Shown one piece after another: positions 47,151 through 57,066 of a stretch of DNA of 64,000 bases (the stretch's first letter is position 1; every line of letters starts with the position of its first letter). The stretch comes from Massilia atriviolacea. GTDB lineage: Bacteria; Pseudomonadota; Gammaproteobacteria; Burkholderiales; Burkholderiaceae_D. Location: assembly GCF_003953935.1 (NCBI RefSeq), contig NZ_RXLQ01000017.1, forward strand, positions 86,380 through 150,379, in the 5' to 3' direction. A program made the translations under genes and the position numbers. The notes under the pieces were generated by a model. That model saw nothing but the letters and a program-made list of their open reading frames with translations. It was not told where the DNA came from and did not search any database.

Positions 47151-49823
47151 ATGGACATGGCACTTTCTCTCTTCGACGACCTCAAGCGTGTGCGCGCCCT
47201 GTGCGCCCTGAGCGTGCTCGACACGCCGCAGGAAGAACGCTTCGACCGCCTCACCCGCCTGGCCGCCGCCGTGCTGTCGGTGCCGATCGCGCTGGTCTCG
47301 CTGGTCGACGCGCAGCGCCAGTGGTTCAAGTCGCGGGTCGGCCTGGACGCGACCGAGACGCCGCGCTCGATCTCGTTCTGCACGCACGCGGTGGCGCAGC
47401 GCGAGATGCTGGTGGTCGAAGACGCGCTGCGCGATGCCCGCTTTGCGGGCAATCCGCTGGTTACCGGCGCGCCCGACATCCGCTTCTATGCCGGGCAGCC
47501 GGTGTTCTCGCACGACGGCGAGGCGGTCGGCACCCTGTGCGTGATCGATACCGTGCCGCGCCGCTTCGACGAGGCGGCGCGCCAGAGCCTGCGCGACTTC
47601 GCCGCCCTGGTCGAGGATGAACTGAACAAGGGCGCGCTGATCGCCGCCCGCGTGCGCGCCGAACAGGCCCTGCATGCGCTCAACGAGGAACTCGAACAGC
47701 GCATCGAGGAGCGCACCAGCTGCCTGCGCGAGGCCAACGAAACCCTCAAGCGCGAGATCGGCCAGCGCCTGACGGTCGAAGAGAGCCTGCGCGCCAACGA
47801 GGACCGCATCCGCACCTTCATCGACTCTTCCTTCAGCGCCTTCGTCAGCACCGACGCCGCCGGCATGGTGGTGGAATGGAACCCCTCGGCCGAACGCACC
47901 TTCGGCTGGACCCGCGAGCAGGCCCTGGGCCGCGAACTGGCCACCCTGATCATCCCCGAGAGCTACCACGCCGCCCACCGCGCCGGCATGCAGCGCTTCG
48001 CCCGCCAGGGCACCGGCAACGTGATCAATACGCGCATCGAAATGCCGGCCTGCACCAGGGACCAGGGCGACATCACGGTCGAGATGACGATCAACGCCTT
48101 CCACGTTGGCGGCGAACTGTTTTTCGGCGCCTTCCTGCACGACGTGTCCGAGCGCAACCGCGCCAGGCTGGCCCTGCAGCAGAAGCAGCAACTGCTCGAC
48201 ACCGTGCTCGAGACGCTCGACGTCGGCGTGGTGGCCTGCTCGGCCGATGGCGAGCTGACCCTGTTCAACCGCGCCGCGCGCGAATTCCACGGCCTGCCGC
48301 CGCAAGCGCTGCCGAGCGGCGACTGGGCCGCGCATTACAGCCTGTATTCGGCCGACGGCGCGCACCTGATGGACCAGAGCGAGGTGCCGCTGCTGCGCGC
48401 CCTGCACGGCGAGACGATCCGCGATTGCGCCATGCAGATCGCGCCCATCGACCGCGCGCGCCGCTATGTGCTGGCCAGCGGGCGCCGCATGATCGGCCCG
48501 AACGGCGAAGCCATGGGCGCGGTGGTGGCGATGAAGGACATCACGGAACTGAACGAATCGCAGCGCAGGCTCAGGGTCAACGAACAGCGCCTGCGCGCGA
48601 TCACCGAAAACCTGCCGGCCCTGATCGGCCAGGTCGACAAGGCGGGCAACTTCAGCTACCTCAATTCGCTGGCGCTGCGCTTTTACGGGCGCGACAAGGC
48701 CCAGCTGATCGGCCAGCCGGTGCGCCAGGCCTACAGCGCGCAGGAATTCGACAAAGTCGGCCAGTTCATGAAACTGGCGCTGGAGGGCAAGCGCGTCTCG
48801 TTCGAAGACGAAATCACGGTCGAAGGACGCAGCTCGCATTACCACGCCTCCTACATTCCCGACATCGACGCGGCCGGCTCGGTCAACGGCTTCTACGCGA
48901 TGGCCTTCGACATCACCGCGCGCAAGCGCAGCGAAATCCGCCAGCGCGACAGCGAAGAGCGCCTGCGCACCGTCACCGACAACCTGCCGGCGCTGATTTC
49001 CTACCTCGACACCGACCTGCGCTACCGCTTCGCCAACGCCATGTACAAGCAGTGGTACGGGGTCGATCCGGCCGCCATGGTGGGCAAGACCGTGGCCGAG
49101 ATCTTCCCCGCGCACTTCCGCGGCAAGCGCGAACAGCAGCTGCGCCGCTGCCTGGAAGGCCACACGGTGCAGCTGGAACTGGAAGTGACGCATGCGGGCG
49201 AGACGCGCATCCTGCAGTCGGTCTACATTCCGCACCTGCGCGACGGCGCGGTGCTGGGCGCCTACCTGCTCTCGACCGACGTGACGGCGGCGCGCCGCCA
49301 CGAAGCGAACCTGAAAACCCTGGCCCACACCGATACCCTGACCGGCCTGCCGAACCGGCGCAGCTACGAAGCCGAACTGGAAGCGGCGCTGGGCCGCAGC
49401 GCGCGCAACCGGGCCGGGATGGCGCTGGCATTCCTCGACCTGGACCGCTTCAAGCAGATCAACGATACCCTCGGCCACGCCGGCGGCGACGAGGTCCTGC
49501 GCGAGTTCGCCCGCCGTTTGCTGCGCACGGTGCGCAAGACCGACACCGTCTCGCGCCTGGCCGGCGACGAATTCACGATCATCCTCGAAGCGGTGCGCTC
49601 GCCCGAGGAATGCGCCCGGATCGGCGCCAAGATCGTCGAGGCGATGCGGCCGCTGGTGTCGGTCGGCGAGATGGCGCGCCAGGTCTCGGCCAGCATCGGC
49701 ATCGCCTGGACCGACAGCGCCGGCATGGACGCGCGCGCCTTGTCGCAACAGGCCGATGCGGCCCTGTACCAGGCCAAGGAGGCCGGACGCAACCAGTTCT
49801 GGGTGGCGGCGGCGGGGCAATGA
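47151..49823 (+). CDS. GAF-PAS(x3)-GGDEF diguanylate cyclase
   Basis: An 890-residue soluble signalling protein. It begins with a GAF domain (about 20-160, with the ISFCTHAVAQREMLVVED signature), then a coiled coil (about 165-225), three to four PAS domains (about 230-350, 350-460, 470-590, 595-715), and a GGDEF domain. The active site is AGDEF (804-808); Ala in the first place is tolerated in active cyclases. RKTD five residues before it is an intact RxxD product-inhibition site. There is no EAL domain. ATG 47151 or 47157 could start it. It is divergent from the iron operon. Confidence 0.9.
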   Translation: MDMALSLFDDLKRVRALCALSVLDTPQEERFDRLTRLAAAVLSVPIALVSLVDAQRQWFKSRVGLDATETPRSISFCTHAVAQREMLVVEDALRDARFAGNPLVTGAPDIRFYAGQPVFSHDGEAVGTLCVIDTVPRRFDEAARQSLRDFAALVEDELNKGALIAARVRAEQALHALNEELEQRIEERTSCLREANETLKREIGQRLTVEESLRANEDRIRTFIDSSFSAFVSTDAAGMVVEWNPSAERTFGWTREQALGRELATLIIPESYHAAHRAGMQRFARQGTGNVINTRIEMPACTRDQGDITVEMTINAFHVGGELFFGAFLHDVSERNRARLALQQKQQLLDTVLETLDVGVVACSADGELTLFNRAAREFHGLPPQALPSGDWAAHYSLYSADGAHLMDQSEVPLLRALHGETIRDCAMQIAPIDRARRYVLASGRRMIGPNGEAMGAVVAMKDITELNESQRRLRVNEQRLRAITENLPALIGQVDKAGNFSYLNSLALRFYGRDKAQLIGQPVRQAYSAQEFDKVGQFMKLALEGKRVSFEDEITVEGRSSHYHASYIPDIDAAGSVNGFYAMAFDITARKRSEIRQRDSEERLRTVTDNLPALISYLDTDLRYRFANAMYKQWYGVDPAAMVGKTVAEIFPAHFRGKREQQLRRCLEGHTVQLELEVTHAGETRILQSVYIPHLRDGAVLGAYLLSTDVTAARRHEANLKTLAHTDTLTGLPNRRSYEAELEAALGRSARNRAGMALAFLDLDRFKQINDTLGHAGGDEVLREFARRLLRTVRKTDTVSRLAGDEFTIILEAVRSPEECARIGAKIVEAMRPLVSVGEMARQVSASIGIAWTDSAGMDARALSQQADAALYQAKEAGRNQFWVAAAGQ

Positions 49824-50345
49824 GCGCCGTTGCTTGATTCATCCGGAAAGCCGTCTTTTATGCAGGAAATGGCGCTGTTTCGCTTAAAAGCATTTGTCGC
49901 CGTTTTATACATATGAAGACACAAATTTCCCTTAGGAAACCATTGCCGGAGCTGCCAGTTATTCGGCGTGCATATTCGTTCCGGCCGCGCCGCTGAATAA
50001 TCGGGAGTATTCGGCAGCGTCATCCGGGCGTGGCGAGATATTGCAACGTCGGCCAGTTGGTGGCGATCTGTCATCAATATCGCTTATATGATATATGAAT
50101 AATCATTATTTGTTGTATTTACCCAACCGGAATACGTGCTTATCGCCAGCTGCCCTATGCTGTAGAAAGAATATTTCCTAGCGCAAAACTGTCTGATAAG
50201 TGTATTAAATATGTCCAAAAGTAATTGACACAAATCATACCAAGTCTTATTCTGCTTCCCGGTAACAAGGCTATTGCAGTTGAGAAACTAAGAATCTTAG
50301 AATGCGCGTCCCCCGGACGTTCTCTTCTAAACGAGAAAGCGGAAG
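49824..50345. other. 522-base AT-rich leader of the flagellar operon
   Basis: No gene is seen. The stretch is clearly AT-richer than its surroundings. It contains AATAAT-C-ATTATT (50098-50110), part of a Fur-box-like sequence (50092-50110, about 14 of 19 consensus positions), and the operon promoter at 50225-50253. Between promoter and fliQ are two small inverted repeats (CTAAG-AAT-CTTAG and CGTCC-CCC-GGACG). Confidence 0.6.
50225..50253 (+). promoter_or_regulatory. Sigma-70 promoter of the flagellar operon
   Basis: A perfect TTGACA (50225-50230), 17 bases and TATTCT (50248-50253) give a near-consensus vegetative promoter. The transcript would start near 50260 with a leader of about 85 bases. 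No sigma-28 or sigma-54 flagellar promoter pattern is seen here. Confidence 0.8.
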
Positions 50346-50612
50346 ATGGGATCGGATGTTGCATTGGCGCTCATGGCGCAAATACTGTGGGGCGCGGTGA
50401 TCATCAGCGCCCCGATCCTGCTCTGCACCCTGGTCATCGGGCTGGTCGTGAGCGTGCTGCAGGTGGTCACCCAGATCCAGGACATGTCGCTCACCTTCAT
50501 TCCCAAACTCATCGGCACCGTGCTGGCACTGGTGTTTTTCGGCCCATGGATGCTGCGCAAGCTGCTTCTGCTGGCCAGCGGCCTGATCTCGAATATCCCC
50601 AACTATTTCTGA
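50346..50612 (+). CDS. fliQ: Flagellar export gate protein FliQ
   Basis: An 88-residue protein of two membrane helices (about 16-40 and 52-78), part of the FliPQR export gate core. VISAPILLCTLVIGLVVSVLQ and QIQDMSLTFIPKL are typical. The fliP gene that normally precedes it is missing: upstream is only the AT-rich leader. It is the first gene of the operon and 18 bases before fliR. Confidence 0.93.
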   Translation: MGSDVALALMAQILWGAVIISAPILLCTLVIGLVVSVLQVVTQIQDMSLTFIPKLIGTVLALVFFGPWMLRKLLLLASGLISNIPNYF

Positions 50613-50630
50613 CATTCCTGACCGCCTTCC

Positions 50631-51392
50631 ATGACGTTCGACTTCAATCCGGCCTGGCTGATCGCCGTGCTGCTCTGCTCCCTGCGCCTGTCGGCTTTGC
50701 TGCTGCTGACACCGCTGCTGCAGGCGCTCGGCTTGCCGACCCGGGTGCGCGTCGTGCTGATCCTGGCGCTGTCGGCCATGCTGGTGTCGGGCATGCGCCT
50801 GCTGCCGCCCCATCCGCCGGCCGACCTGCCGGCCATGATCGGCGCCGGCATCAACGAACTGATGGTGGGCGCCCTGATGGCATTCGGCATCTTTGCCGCC
50901 TTTGCCGCCTTTTCCTTCGCCGGCAACGCGCTCGACCTGCAGATCGGCTTTAACATCGCCAACGTATTCGATCCCGTCACGCGCGCCCAGGCGCCGCTGC
51001 TGGCCTCCCTGCTGGCGATGCTGGCCGTGGCCCTGTTCTTCGGCATGGATGCGCACCACGCGCTGCTGCGCGGCTTCGCCTATTCGCTGGAGCGGATCCC
51101 GCTCGGCGCCGGCCTGTCCCAGCCCGACCCGGCGCTGCTTATCCGCCAGTTCGGCATCGTGTTCACGCTCGGGCTGACCCTGGCCGCGCCGGTGCTGTTC
51201 TGCCTGTTCCTGGTGGAGCTGGCGCTGGCGGTGTTGTCGCGCAACCTGCAGCAGATGAATATTTTCGTGCTGGCCGCGCCGATCAAGATCGTGGTCGGCC
51301 TGCTCATGCTGGCCCTGATGTCGAAGCACATCGGGGTCGTGGCCGAGCGCATTTTCAACACCGTGTTTGCGTTCTGGGATGCGGTGCTCTGA
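50631..51392 (+). CDS. fliR: Flagellar export gate protein FliR
   Basis: A 253-residue integral membrane protein with about six helices, the third component of the export gate. FNPAWLIAVLLCSLRLSALLLLTP at the start and the LDLQIGFNIANVFDP segment identify the family. Its stop overlaps the flhB start by one base (TGATG). Confidence 0.93.
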   Translation: MTFDFNPAWLIAVLLCSLRLSALLLLTPLLQALGLPTRVRVVLILALSAMLVSGMRLLPPHPPADLPAMIGAGINELMVGALMAFGIFAAFAAFSFAGNALDLQIGFNIANVFDPVTRAQAPLLASLLAMLAVALFFGMDAHHALLRGFAYSLERIPLGAGLSQPDPALLIRQFGIVFTLGLTLAAPVLFCLFLVELALAVLSRNLQQMNIFVLAAPIKIVVGLLMLALMSKHIGVVAERIFNTVFAFWDAVL

Positions 51393-52471
51393 TGTCGGAC
51401 GAAGGACAGGACAAAAGCCAGGACGCCACCCCGCACAAGCTGCGCGAGGCGCAAAAGCGCGGCCAGGTGTCGAAGAGCGTGGAAGCGAACTACGCCGCCG
51501 TGCTGGCGCTGCTGGTCGGGGTCTGCTTCGCCTCGGGGCCGGCGATCGCCCAGCGCGTGCTGCAGCTGGCGCGCCAGAGCTTCGGCCAGGCCGGGCGCAC
51601 CGACTGGGCCAGCGACAATATCGCCATGTGGCTGGTGCAGCTGGTCGCCAGCGGCATCGCCGCCCTCCTGCCGCTGCTGCTCGGACTGGTGGTGGTGGCG
51701 GTGGTGGTCAACGTCAGCCAGACCGGCGGCGTGTTCAGCGCCGATCCGATCACGCCCGACTTCAAGCGCCTCAATCCGGCCACCGGCCTGGAGCGCCTGT
51801 TTTCCCTGAAGATGCTGTACGAAGCGGCGCGCAGCGTGGCCAAGCTGGCCCTGCTGGGCCTGGTGGCCTGGAGCGCGATGCGGCACCTGATGCCGGACTT
51901 GATGAAGCTGAGCTACATCGATGCGCGCGGCCACGCCGCCCTGGTGCTCGGCAACGTCGGCCCGCTGCTGTTCAAGCTGATGCTGGCGGTGCTGCTGCTG
52001 GCCCTGATCGACGTGCTCTACACGCGCTGGGATTTCGCCAAGAAGATGCGGATGAGCCATCGCGACATCACCGACGAACACAAACAGAAGGAAGGCGACC
52101 CGCGCATCCGCAGCCGCCTGCGCCAGCTGCGCAATGAAATGCTGAAACAGTCGCGTTCCGCGCGCAAATTACCCGAGGCAGACGTGCTCATTACCAATCC
52201 GACCCATATCGCCATCGCCCTGTCCTACCGCCACGGCGAGATGCCGGCGCCCAAGCTGCTGGCCAAGGGCAGCGGCAAGCTGGCCGCGCGCATGCGCCAG
52301 GCGGCGCGCGAGCTGAACATTCCCATCGTCGAGAACCGTCCGCTCGCGCGCGAGCTGTACAAGCGCATCGGCGCCGACCAGTACGTGCCGGAAGACCTCT
52401 ACCCGCGCGTGGCCAAGATCCTGATCTGGGTCTACGCCATGCGCCAGGGCCGCGCCGGGAGCGCCGCATGA
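51392..52471 (+). CDS. flhB: Flagellar export switch protein FlhB
   Basis: A 359-residue protein: four membrane helices in the first 215 residues, then a cytoplasmic domain that cleaves itself at NPTH (269-272), the step that switches export from rod/hook to filament proteins. The start DKSQDATPHKLREAQKRGQV is typical. Its stop overlaps flhA by ATGA. Confidence 0.95.
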   Translation: MSDEGQDKSQDATPHKLREAQKRGQVSKSVEANYAAVLALLVGVCFASGPAIAQRVLQLARQSFGQAGRTDWASDNIAMWLVQLVASGIAALLPLLLGLVVVAVVVNVSQTGGVFSADPITPDFKRLNPATGLERLFSLKMLYEAARSVAKLALLGLVAWSAMRHLMPDLMKLSYIDARGHAALVLGNVGPLLFKLMLAVLLLALIDVLYTRWDFAKKMRMSHRDITDEHKQKEGDPRIRSRLRQLRNEMLKQSRSARKLPEADVLITNPTHIAIALSYRHGEMPAPKLLAKGSGKLAARMRQAARELNIPIVENRPLARELYKRIGADQYVPEDLYPRVAKILIWVYAMRQGRAGSAA

Positions 52472-54534
52472 ACGCCATGCGCCGCGTGCTAGGCGCCAAT
52501 ACCGACATCGCCATGGTGCTGCTGGTGGTCGGCGTGCTGTTCATGCTGTTCGCGCCGGTGCCGCCGGGCCTGCTCGACTTCCTGATCCTGGCCAACTTCA
52601 GCTTCGCCCTGCTGATCCTGCTGCTGACCTTCTACATGTCCAAGCCGGTCGAGTTTTCGACCTTCCCCTCGATGCTGCTGATCGCCACCCTGTTCCGGCT
52701 GGCGCTGAACATCTCGGCCACCCGCCTGATCCTGCGCGACGCCGACGCCGGCCATGTGATCGGCGCCATCGGTTCCTACGTGGTGGGCGGCAACTTCGTG
52801 ATCGGCCTGATCGTGTTCCTGATCCTGGTCGTGGTCCAGTACGTGGTCGTCACCAGCGGCGCCCAGCGCGTCTCGGAAGTGGCGGCCCGCTTCACGCTCG
52901 ACAGCATGCCGGGCCAGCAGATGAGTATCGACGCCGACCTCAACATGGGTTTCATCGACCAGGAAGAAGCCCAGCGCCGGCGCGCCAACATCAGCCGCGA
53001 AGCGGCCTTCTACGGCGCCATGGACGGCGCCAGCAAGTTCGTCAAGGGCGACGCCATCGCCGGTATCATCATCATGCTGATCAACAGCGTGGGCGGCCTG
53101 GTGATCGGCGTCATGCAGCTCGGCATGCCATGGGACCAGGCCATGCAGACCTTCACCCTGCTCACCATTGGCGACGGCATCGTGACCCAGGTCCCGGCGC
53201 TGGTGATTTCGGTGGCGACCGGCCTGATCGTGACGCGTTCGGCCTCGGACGACAACCTCGGCAACGCCGCCTTCCGCCAGATCACCTCCTTCACCAAGCC
53301 GCTGGCGATGGTGACGGTGACCATGGTGGCGCTGATGTTCATGCCCGGCATTCCGGTCTGGCCGCCGCTCAGCCTGGCAATCCTGTTCGGCGCCGTGATG
53401 CTGCTGCGCCGCAAGGACGGCGCTCTGGCGGCCGATGCCCTGGCCGAGGGCGCCGACCCGGCCAAGCCCGGCGCGCCCGCGCCGGACGGCGCCAGGGACG
53501 ACGACGCCTACGGCCTGCTGCCGATCGAAGCGGTCGAAGTCCAGCTGGGCGTGGACCTGGTGCCGATGATGGACACCGACCAGGCCCTGTTCATGGAACG
53601 CATCGCCACCTTCCGCAAGCAGTACGCGCTCGAATCGGGCCTGGTGCTGCCGAGCGCGCGTTTCCGCGCCGGCCCGCGCCTGGGCGCCAACGCCTACGAG
53701 ATCCTGGTCTTCGGCGTGGCCGTGGCCAGGGGCGAGATCCGGCGCGACCGCATCCTGGCGATCCATCCGGGCGGCGAGATCCCCAAGCTGGCCGGGATCG
53801 ACACCAAGGAACCGAGCTTCGGCCTGCCGGCGGTGTGGATCGAGGAAGCCGGGCGCGCCGAAGCGATGGCCGCCAGGTACACCCTGGTCGATCCGCCGAC
53901 CGTGTTCATGACCCACCTGTGCGAAGTGCTGCGCCAGCACGCCGCCACCCTGCTCACGCGCCCGGAAACCGAACGCCTGCTGCGGCGCGTGCGCGACGCC
54001 CAGCCCGGCCTGGTCGAGGAAATCGTCCCGACCGTGCTCGGCGTGGGCGAGGTGCAGCGCGTGCTGCAAAACCTGCTCAAGGAAAAAGTCTCGATCCGCA
54101 ACCTCGATGCCGTCATCGAAACCCTGGTCGACCATGCCAAGAACAGCAAGGACCCGGCCTACCTGACCGAGCTGGTGCGTCAACGCCTGGGCTCGCTGAT
54201 CTGCCAGTCGCTGACCAACGGCAGCAACACCTTGCAAGTGATCACGCTCGACCCGACCATCGAACACACCCTGCTGCAGAACATCCGCGCGGTGGAAAGC
54301 GGCGGCGCCATGGTGGTCGAGCCGAAATTCGCCGAGCAGGTCATCACGCGCCTGGCCCAGCACGCCGAAAAAATGATGAAAGCGAACCTGATGCCGGTGC
54401 TGCTGTGCGCGCCGGAACTGCGGCGCCATATCCGCACCCTGTCCGAGCGCATGGTGCCGCAGCTGCGCGTGCTCTCGCTGGCCGAAGTGCCCAATTCGCT
54501 GGAACTGCGGGCCTTCGTCACGGTATCGCTGTAA
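52468..54534 (+). CDS. flhA: Flagellar export protein FlhA
   Basis: A 688-residue protein with eight N-terminal membrane helices (to about 330) and a large cytoplasmic ring-forming domain that docks chaperone-substrate complexes. The FHIPEP-type signature region is visible as LNISATRLILRDADAGHVIGAIGS-like sequence near 90 and GFIDQEEAQRRR. Length matches the family. It is coupled to flhB and followed 38 bases later by flgF. Confidence 0.95.
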   Translation: MNAMRRVLGANTDIAMVLLVVGVLFMLFAPVPPGLLDFLILANFSFALLILLLTFYMSKPVEFSTFPSMLLIATLFRLALNISATRLILRDADAGHVIGAIGSYVVGGNFVIGLIVFLILVVVQYVVVTSGAQRVSEVAARFTLDSMPGQQMSIDADLNMGFIDQEEAQRRRANISREAAFYGAMDGASKFVKGDAIAGIIIMLINSVGGLVIGVMQLGMPWDQAMQTFTLLTIGDGIVTQVPALVISVATGLIVTRSASDDNLGNAAFRQITSFTKPLAMVTVTMVALMFMPGIPVWPPLSLAILFGAVMLLRRKDGALAADALAEGADPAKPGAPAPDGARDDDAYGLLPIEAVEVQLGVDLVPMMDTDQALFMERIATFRKQYALESGLVLPSARFRAGPRLGANAYEILVFGVAVARGEIRRDRILAIHPGGEIPKLAGIDTKEPSFGLPAVWIEEAGRAEAMAARYTLVDPPTVFMTHLCEVLRQHAATLLTRPETERLLRRVRDAQPGLVEEIVPTVLGVGEVQRVLQNLLKEKVSIRNLDAVIETLVDHAKNSKDPAYLTELVRQRLGSLICQSLTNGSNTLQVITLDPTIEHTLLQNIRAVESGGAMVVEPKFAEQVITRLAQHAEKMMKANLMPVLLCAPELRRHIRTLSERMVPQLRVLSLAEVPNSLELRAFVTVSL

Positions 54535-54572
54535 GCCACACCCGACCTGAACAAGATACTCCAAGGAAAAAC

Positions 54573-55301
54573 ATGAGCAACGCCCTTATCGCCTCGGTGC
54601 AGAGCATGCAGAACGACCAGCGCCGGCTGGACACCATCAGCCAGAACATGGTCAACATCGCCACGCCCGGCTACAAGCGCGCCATTCCCGTGGCCGGCGC
54701 CTTCGACGCCATGCTGGCCGCGCCGAGCCGGGGCGCGGCGGCCCTGGCGGCCCAGGCGCCGACCGTCAACAGCGTGCTCGACCTGTCGGCCGGCGCCTTC
54801 AAGCAGACCAACAAACCGTTCGACCTGGCCATCGCCGGCGACGGCTACTTCGAACTGGCCACCCCGCAGGGCCCGGCCTACACCCGGGCCGGCGACTTCC
54901 ACCTCGACGCGCGCGGCCGCCTGGTGTCGCAGGCCGGCTTCGCCCTGCAGGGCCTGCAGGGCGACCTGGTGCTGAACGGCGCGACGGCCGCCATCGACCA
55001 CGGCGGGCGCATCACCCAGGACGGCGCCACGCTCGGCCAGATCAAGCTGGTGCGCTTTGCCGATGCGCGCGCGCTGGTCAAGAACGGCGCCGGCCTGCTG
55101 CAGGCGGTCCCCGGCATGGAAGGCGCCACCGAAGCGAAGCCCGAACTGCAGGTCGGCTACCTGGAAAACTCGAACGTGACGCCGATGCGCGAGATGGTCA
55201 GCATGATGGAAACCACGCGCCACTTCGAGGCGGCCCAGAAGCTGTTCCAGGGGTACGACGAAAAGATCTCCAGCGCCATCCAGAAACTCGGCCAGTTCTG
55301 A
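54573..55301 (+). CDS. flgF: Flagellar basal-body rod protein FlgF
   Basis: A 242-residue rod protein with the N-terminal LDTISQNMVNIATPGYKRA heptad segment and the C-terminal VGYLENSNVTPMREMVSMM helix that pair in the rod. The central DLAIAGDGYFEL is shared by FlgF, FlgG and FlgE; FlgF is chosen because FlgG follows directly. CCAAGGAAAA precedes ATG 54573. Confidence 0.85.
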   Translation: MSNALIASVQSMQNDQRRLDTISQNMVNIATPGYKRAIPVAGAFDAMLAAPSRGAAALAAQAPTVNSVLDLSAGAFKQTNKPFDLAIAGDGYFELATPQGPAYTRAGDFHLDARGRLVSQAGFALQGLQGDLVLNGATAAIDHGGRITQDGATLGQIKLVRFADARALVKNGAGLLQAVPGMEGATEAKPELQVGYLENSNVTPMREMVSMMETTRHFEAAQKLFQGYDEKISSAIQKLGQF

Positions 55302-55330
55302 GCCGCACCACTTCATCGACCAGGATTACC

Positions 55331-56104
55331 ATGAACGATTCACTCTACATCGCCGCCACCGGCATGCAAGCCCAGCAGCAGAACATCGACGCCATCGCCA
55401 ACAACCTGGCCAACGTCAGCACGGCCGGCTTCAAAAAAGGCCGCGTCAATTTCCAGGAAATGATGCACGTCGACCCGAACCAGCCGGGCGCCGCGCGCGC
55501 CGGCCTGAACGGCCCGCTGGGCCTGGGCATCAGCGTCGGCAGCGTGGCCAAGGATTTCGCGCCGGGCGCCCTGGCCCAGACCAACGCCCCGATGGACCTG
55601 GCCATCAACGGCGCCGGCTTCATCGAAGTCACCCTGGCCGACGGCAGCCGCGGCTACACGCGCGGCGGCACCCTGCAGATCAGCAAGGACAACTACCTGG
55701 CCACCGCCGACGGCCACGTGCTCAAGGCCGCCATCCACGTGCCGCCCAACGCGGCGGGCATCAAGATCGGGGCCGACGGCAAGGTCTCGGCCCAGATGCA
55801 GGCGAACGGTCCGCTGACCGAGATCGGCCAGATCGAACTGGCCAGCTTCGCCAACCCGTCCGCCCTCAACGCGGTGGCCGGCGGCATCTACGCGCCGACC
55901 GACGCGTCGGGCGACGCCAACCTCGGCAAGCCGGGCCAGCAAGGCATGGGCGTGCTGGCGCAAGGTGCGCTGGAAAACTCGAACGTGACCCTGGTCGACG
56001 AGATGGTGACCCTGATGATCGCCCAGCGCGCCTACGAAATGAGCTCGAAGGTGATCCAGGCCTCCGACGAGATCATGGGCCTGACCAACAACCTGCGCCG
56101 CTAA
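55331..56104 (+). CDS. flgG: Flagellar distal rod protein FlgG
   Basis: A 257-residue distal rod protein with YIAATGMQAQQQNIDAIANN at the start, the FlgG-specific MDLAINGAGFIEV, and the closing LENSNVTLVDEMVTLMIAQR helix. It is near the standard FlgG length of 260. Confidence 0.93.
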   Translation: MNDSLYIAATGMQAQQQNIDAIANNLANVSTAGFKKGRVNFQEMMHVDPNQPGAARAGLNGPLGLGISVGSVAKDFAPGALAQTNAPMDLAINGAGFIEVTLADGSRGYTRGGTLQISKDNYLATADGHVLKAAIHVPPNAAGIKIGADGKVSAQMQANGPLTEIGQIELASFANPSALNAVAGGIYAPTDASGDANLGKPGQQGMGVLAQGALENSNVTLVDEMVTLMIAQRAYEMSSKVIQASDEIMGLTNNLRR

Positions 56105-56111
56105 GACCCCG

Positions 56112-57056
56112 ATGCGCGCCCTGCCCCTCGTATCCGTGCTGATTCCCCTGCTGCTGGCCGCCAGCGGCGCGCTGGCGGCCGCCCGGGTCACGCTGAAAGG
56201 CAGCGCCCTGGTGGCGGGCGCACGCATCACGCTGGCCGACGTCGCCAGCGTGCAGGGCGAGGATGGCGCCGCGCTGGGCGCGCTCGACCTCGGCCCCGCA
56301 CCCCTGCCCGGCTACAGCGCGCGCATCTCGCGCGCCGAGCTGGAGCGCACTCTGCGCTCGCGCGGACTGGCGGCGCAGCTGGCCGGCGAGAACGCGGTCA
56401 GCATCGAGCGCCGCGCCCAGGCGTTCGACGCGCGCCAGCTGACGGCCGTCGCCGAAGAACATCTGCGCACGCACCTGGCCGCCGGCCACAGCCGCGTCGA
56501 ACTGGAACTGGCGGCGCCGCTGGCCGAGCTGCAACTGCCGGCCGGCAAAGCGACACTCACGCCGCGCGCGCTGGCGCCCGGGCTGGTGGCGCGCCGCCGC
56601 ATGCAGGTCTGGGTCGACATCGCGGTCGACGGCGTTTTCGCGCGCGCGGTCGCGCTGCCGTTCCAGGTGCGCGCTTACCGCCCGCTGCTGGCCGCCGCGC
56701 GCGAGCTGCCGGCCGGCGCCCTGCCCGACTGCGGCACCCTGGTCGCGCGCGAGGACGACGTGACGGCGCTCGACGGCGCCGCCGCCGCGCCCGACTGCGG
56801 CGCGGTACGCGGACGCCTCAAGCGCGCCATGGCGGCCGGCGCGCCGCTGCTGGCCGCCAACCTGCAGCCCGAAGTCGCGGTGGCCCAGGGCGAGAGCATC
56901 CGCCTGCAGATGCGGGACGGCGCGATCCTGCTGGAGTCGCGCGCCACCGCCCTGTCCGACGGCAACGTCGGACAGCGCATCGAGGTGCGCCCCGCCGGCG
57001 CCAACAGCACCGTGCGCGCCGAAGTGGTCGGCCCGGCCCTGGTCAAAATTTACTGA
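56112..57056 (+). CDS. flgA: Flagellar P-ring assembly chaperone FlgA
   Basis: A 314-residue periplasmic chaperone for FlgI, with a signal peptide (1-23) and a C-terminal SAF-type domain (about 195-314, PLLAANLQPEVAVAQGESI). It is longer than the E. coli protein (about 220), mostly in the N-terminal part. It sits directly before flgH and flgI, whose ring it helps to build. Confidence 0.87.
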   Translation: MRALPLVSVLIPLLLAASGALAAARVTLKGSALVAGARITLADVASVQGEDGAALGALDLGPAPLPGYSARISRAELERTLRSRGLAAQLAGENAVSIERRAQAFDARQLTAVAEEHLRTHLAAGHSRVELELAAPLAELQLPAGKATLTPRALAPGLVARRRMQVWVDIAVDGVFARAVALPFQVRAYRPLLAAARELPAGALPDCGTLVAREDDVTALDGAAAAPDCGAVRGRLKRAMAAGAPLLAANLQPEVAVAQGESIRLQMRDGAILLESRATALSDGNVGQRIEVRPAGANSTVRAEVVGPALVKIY

Positions 57057-57066
57057 AAGCGAATCG

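Noticed and set aside
46905..49820. Minus-strand open frame of 971 codons opposite the GGDEF gene
   Set aside because: Shadow of the GAF/PAS/GGDEF gene. It would also run through the Fur promoter.
50155..50364. Small minus-strand frame of 69 codons in the flagellar leader
   Set aside because: It lies over the operon promoter, has no ribosome site and no coding character.
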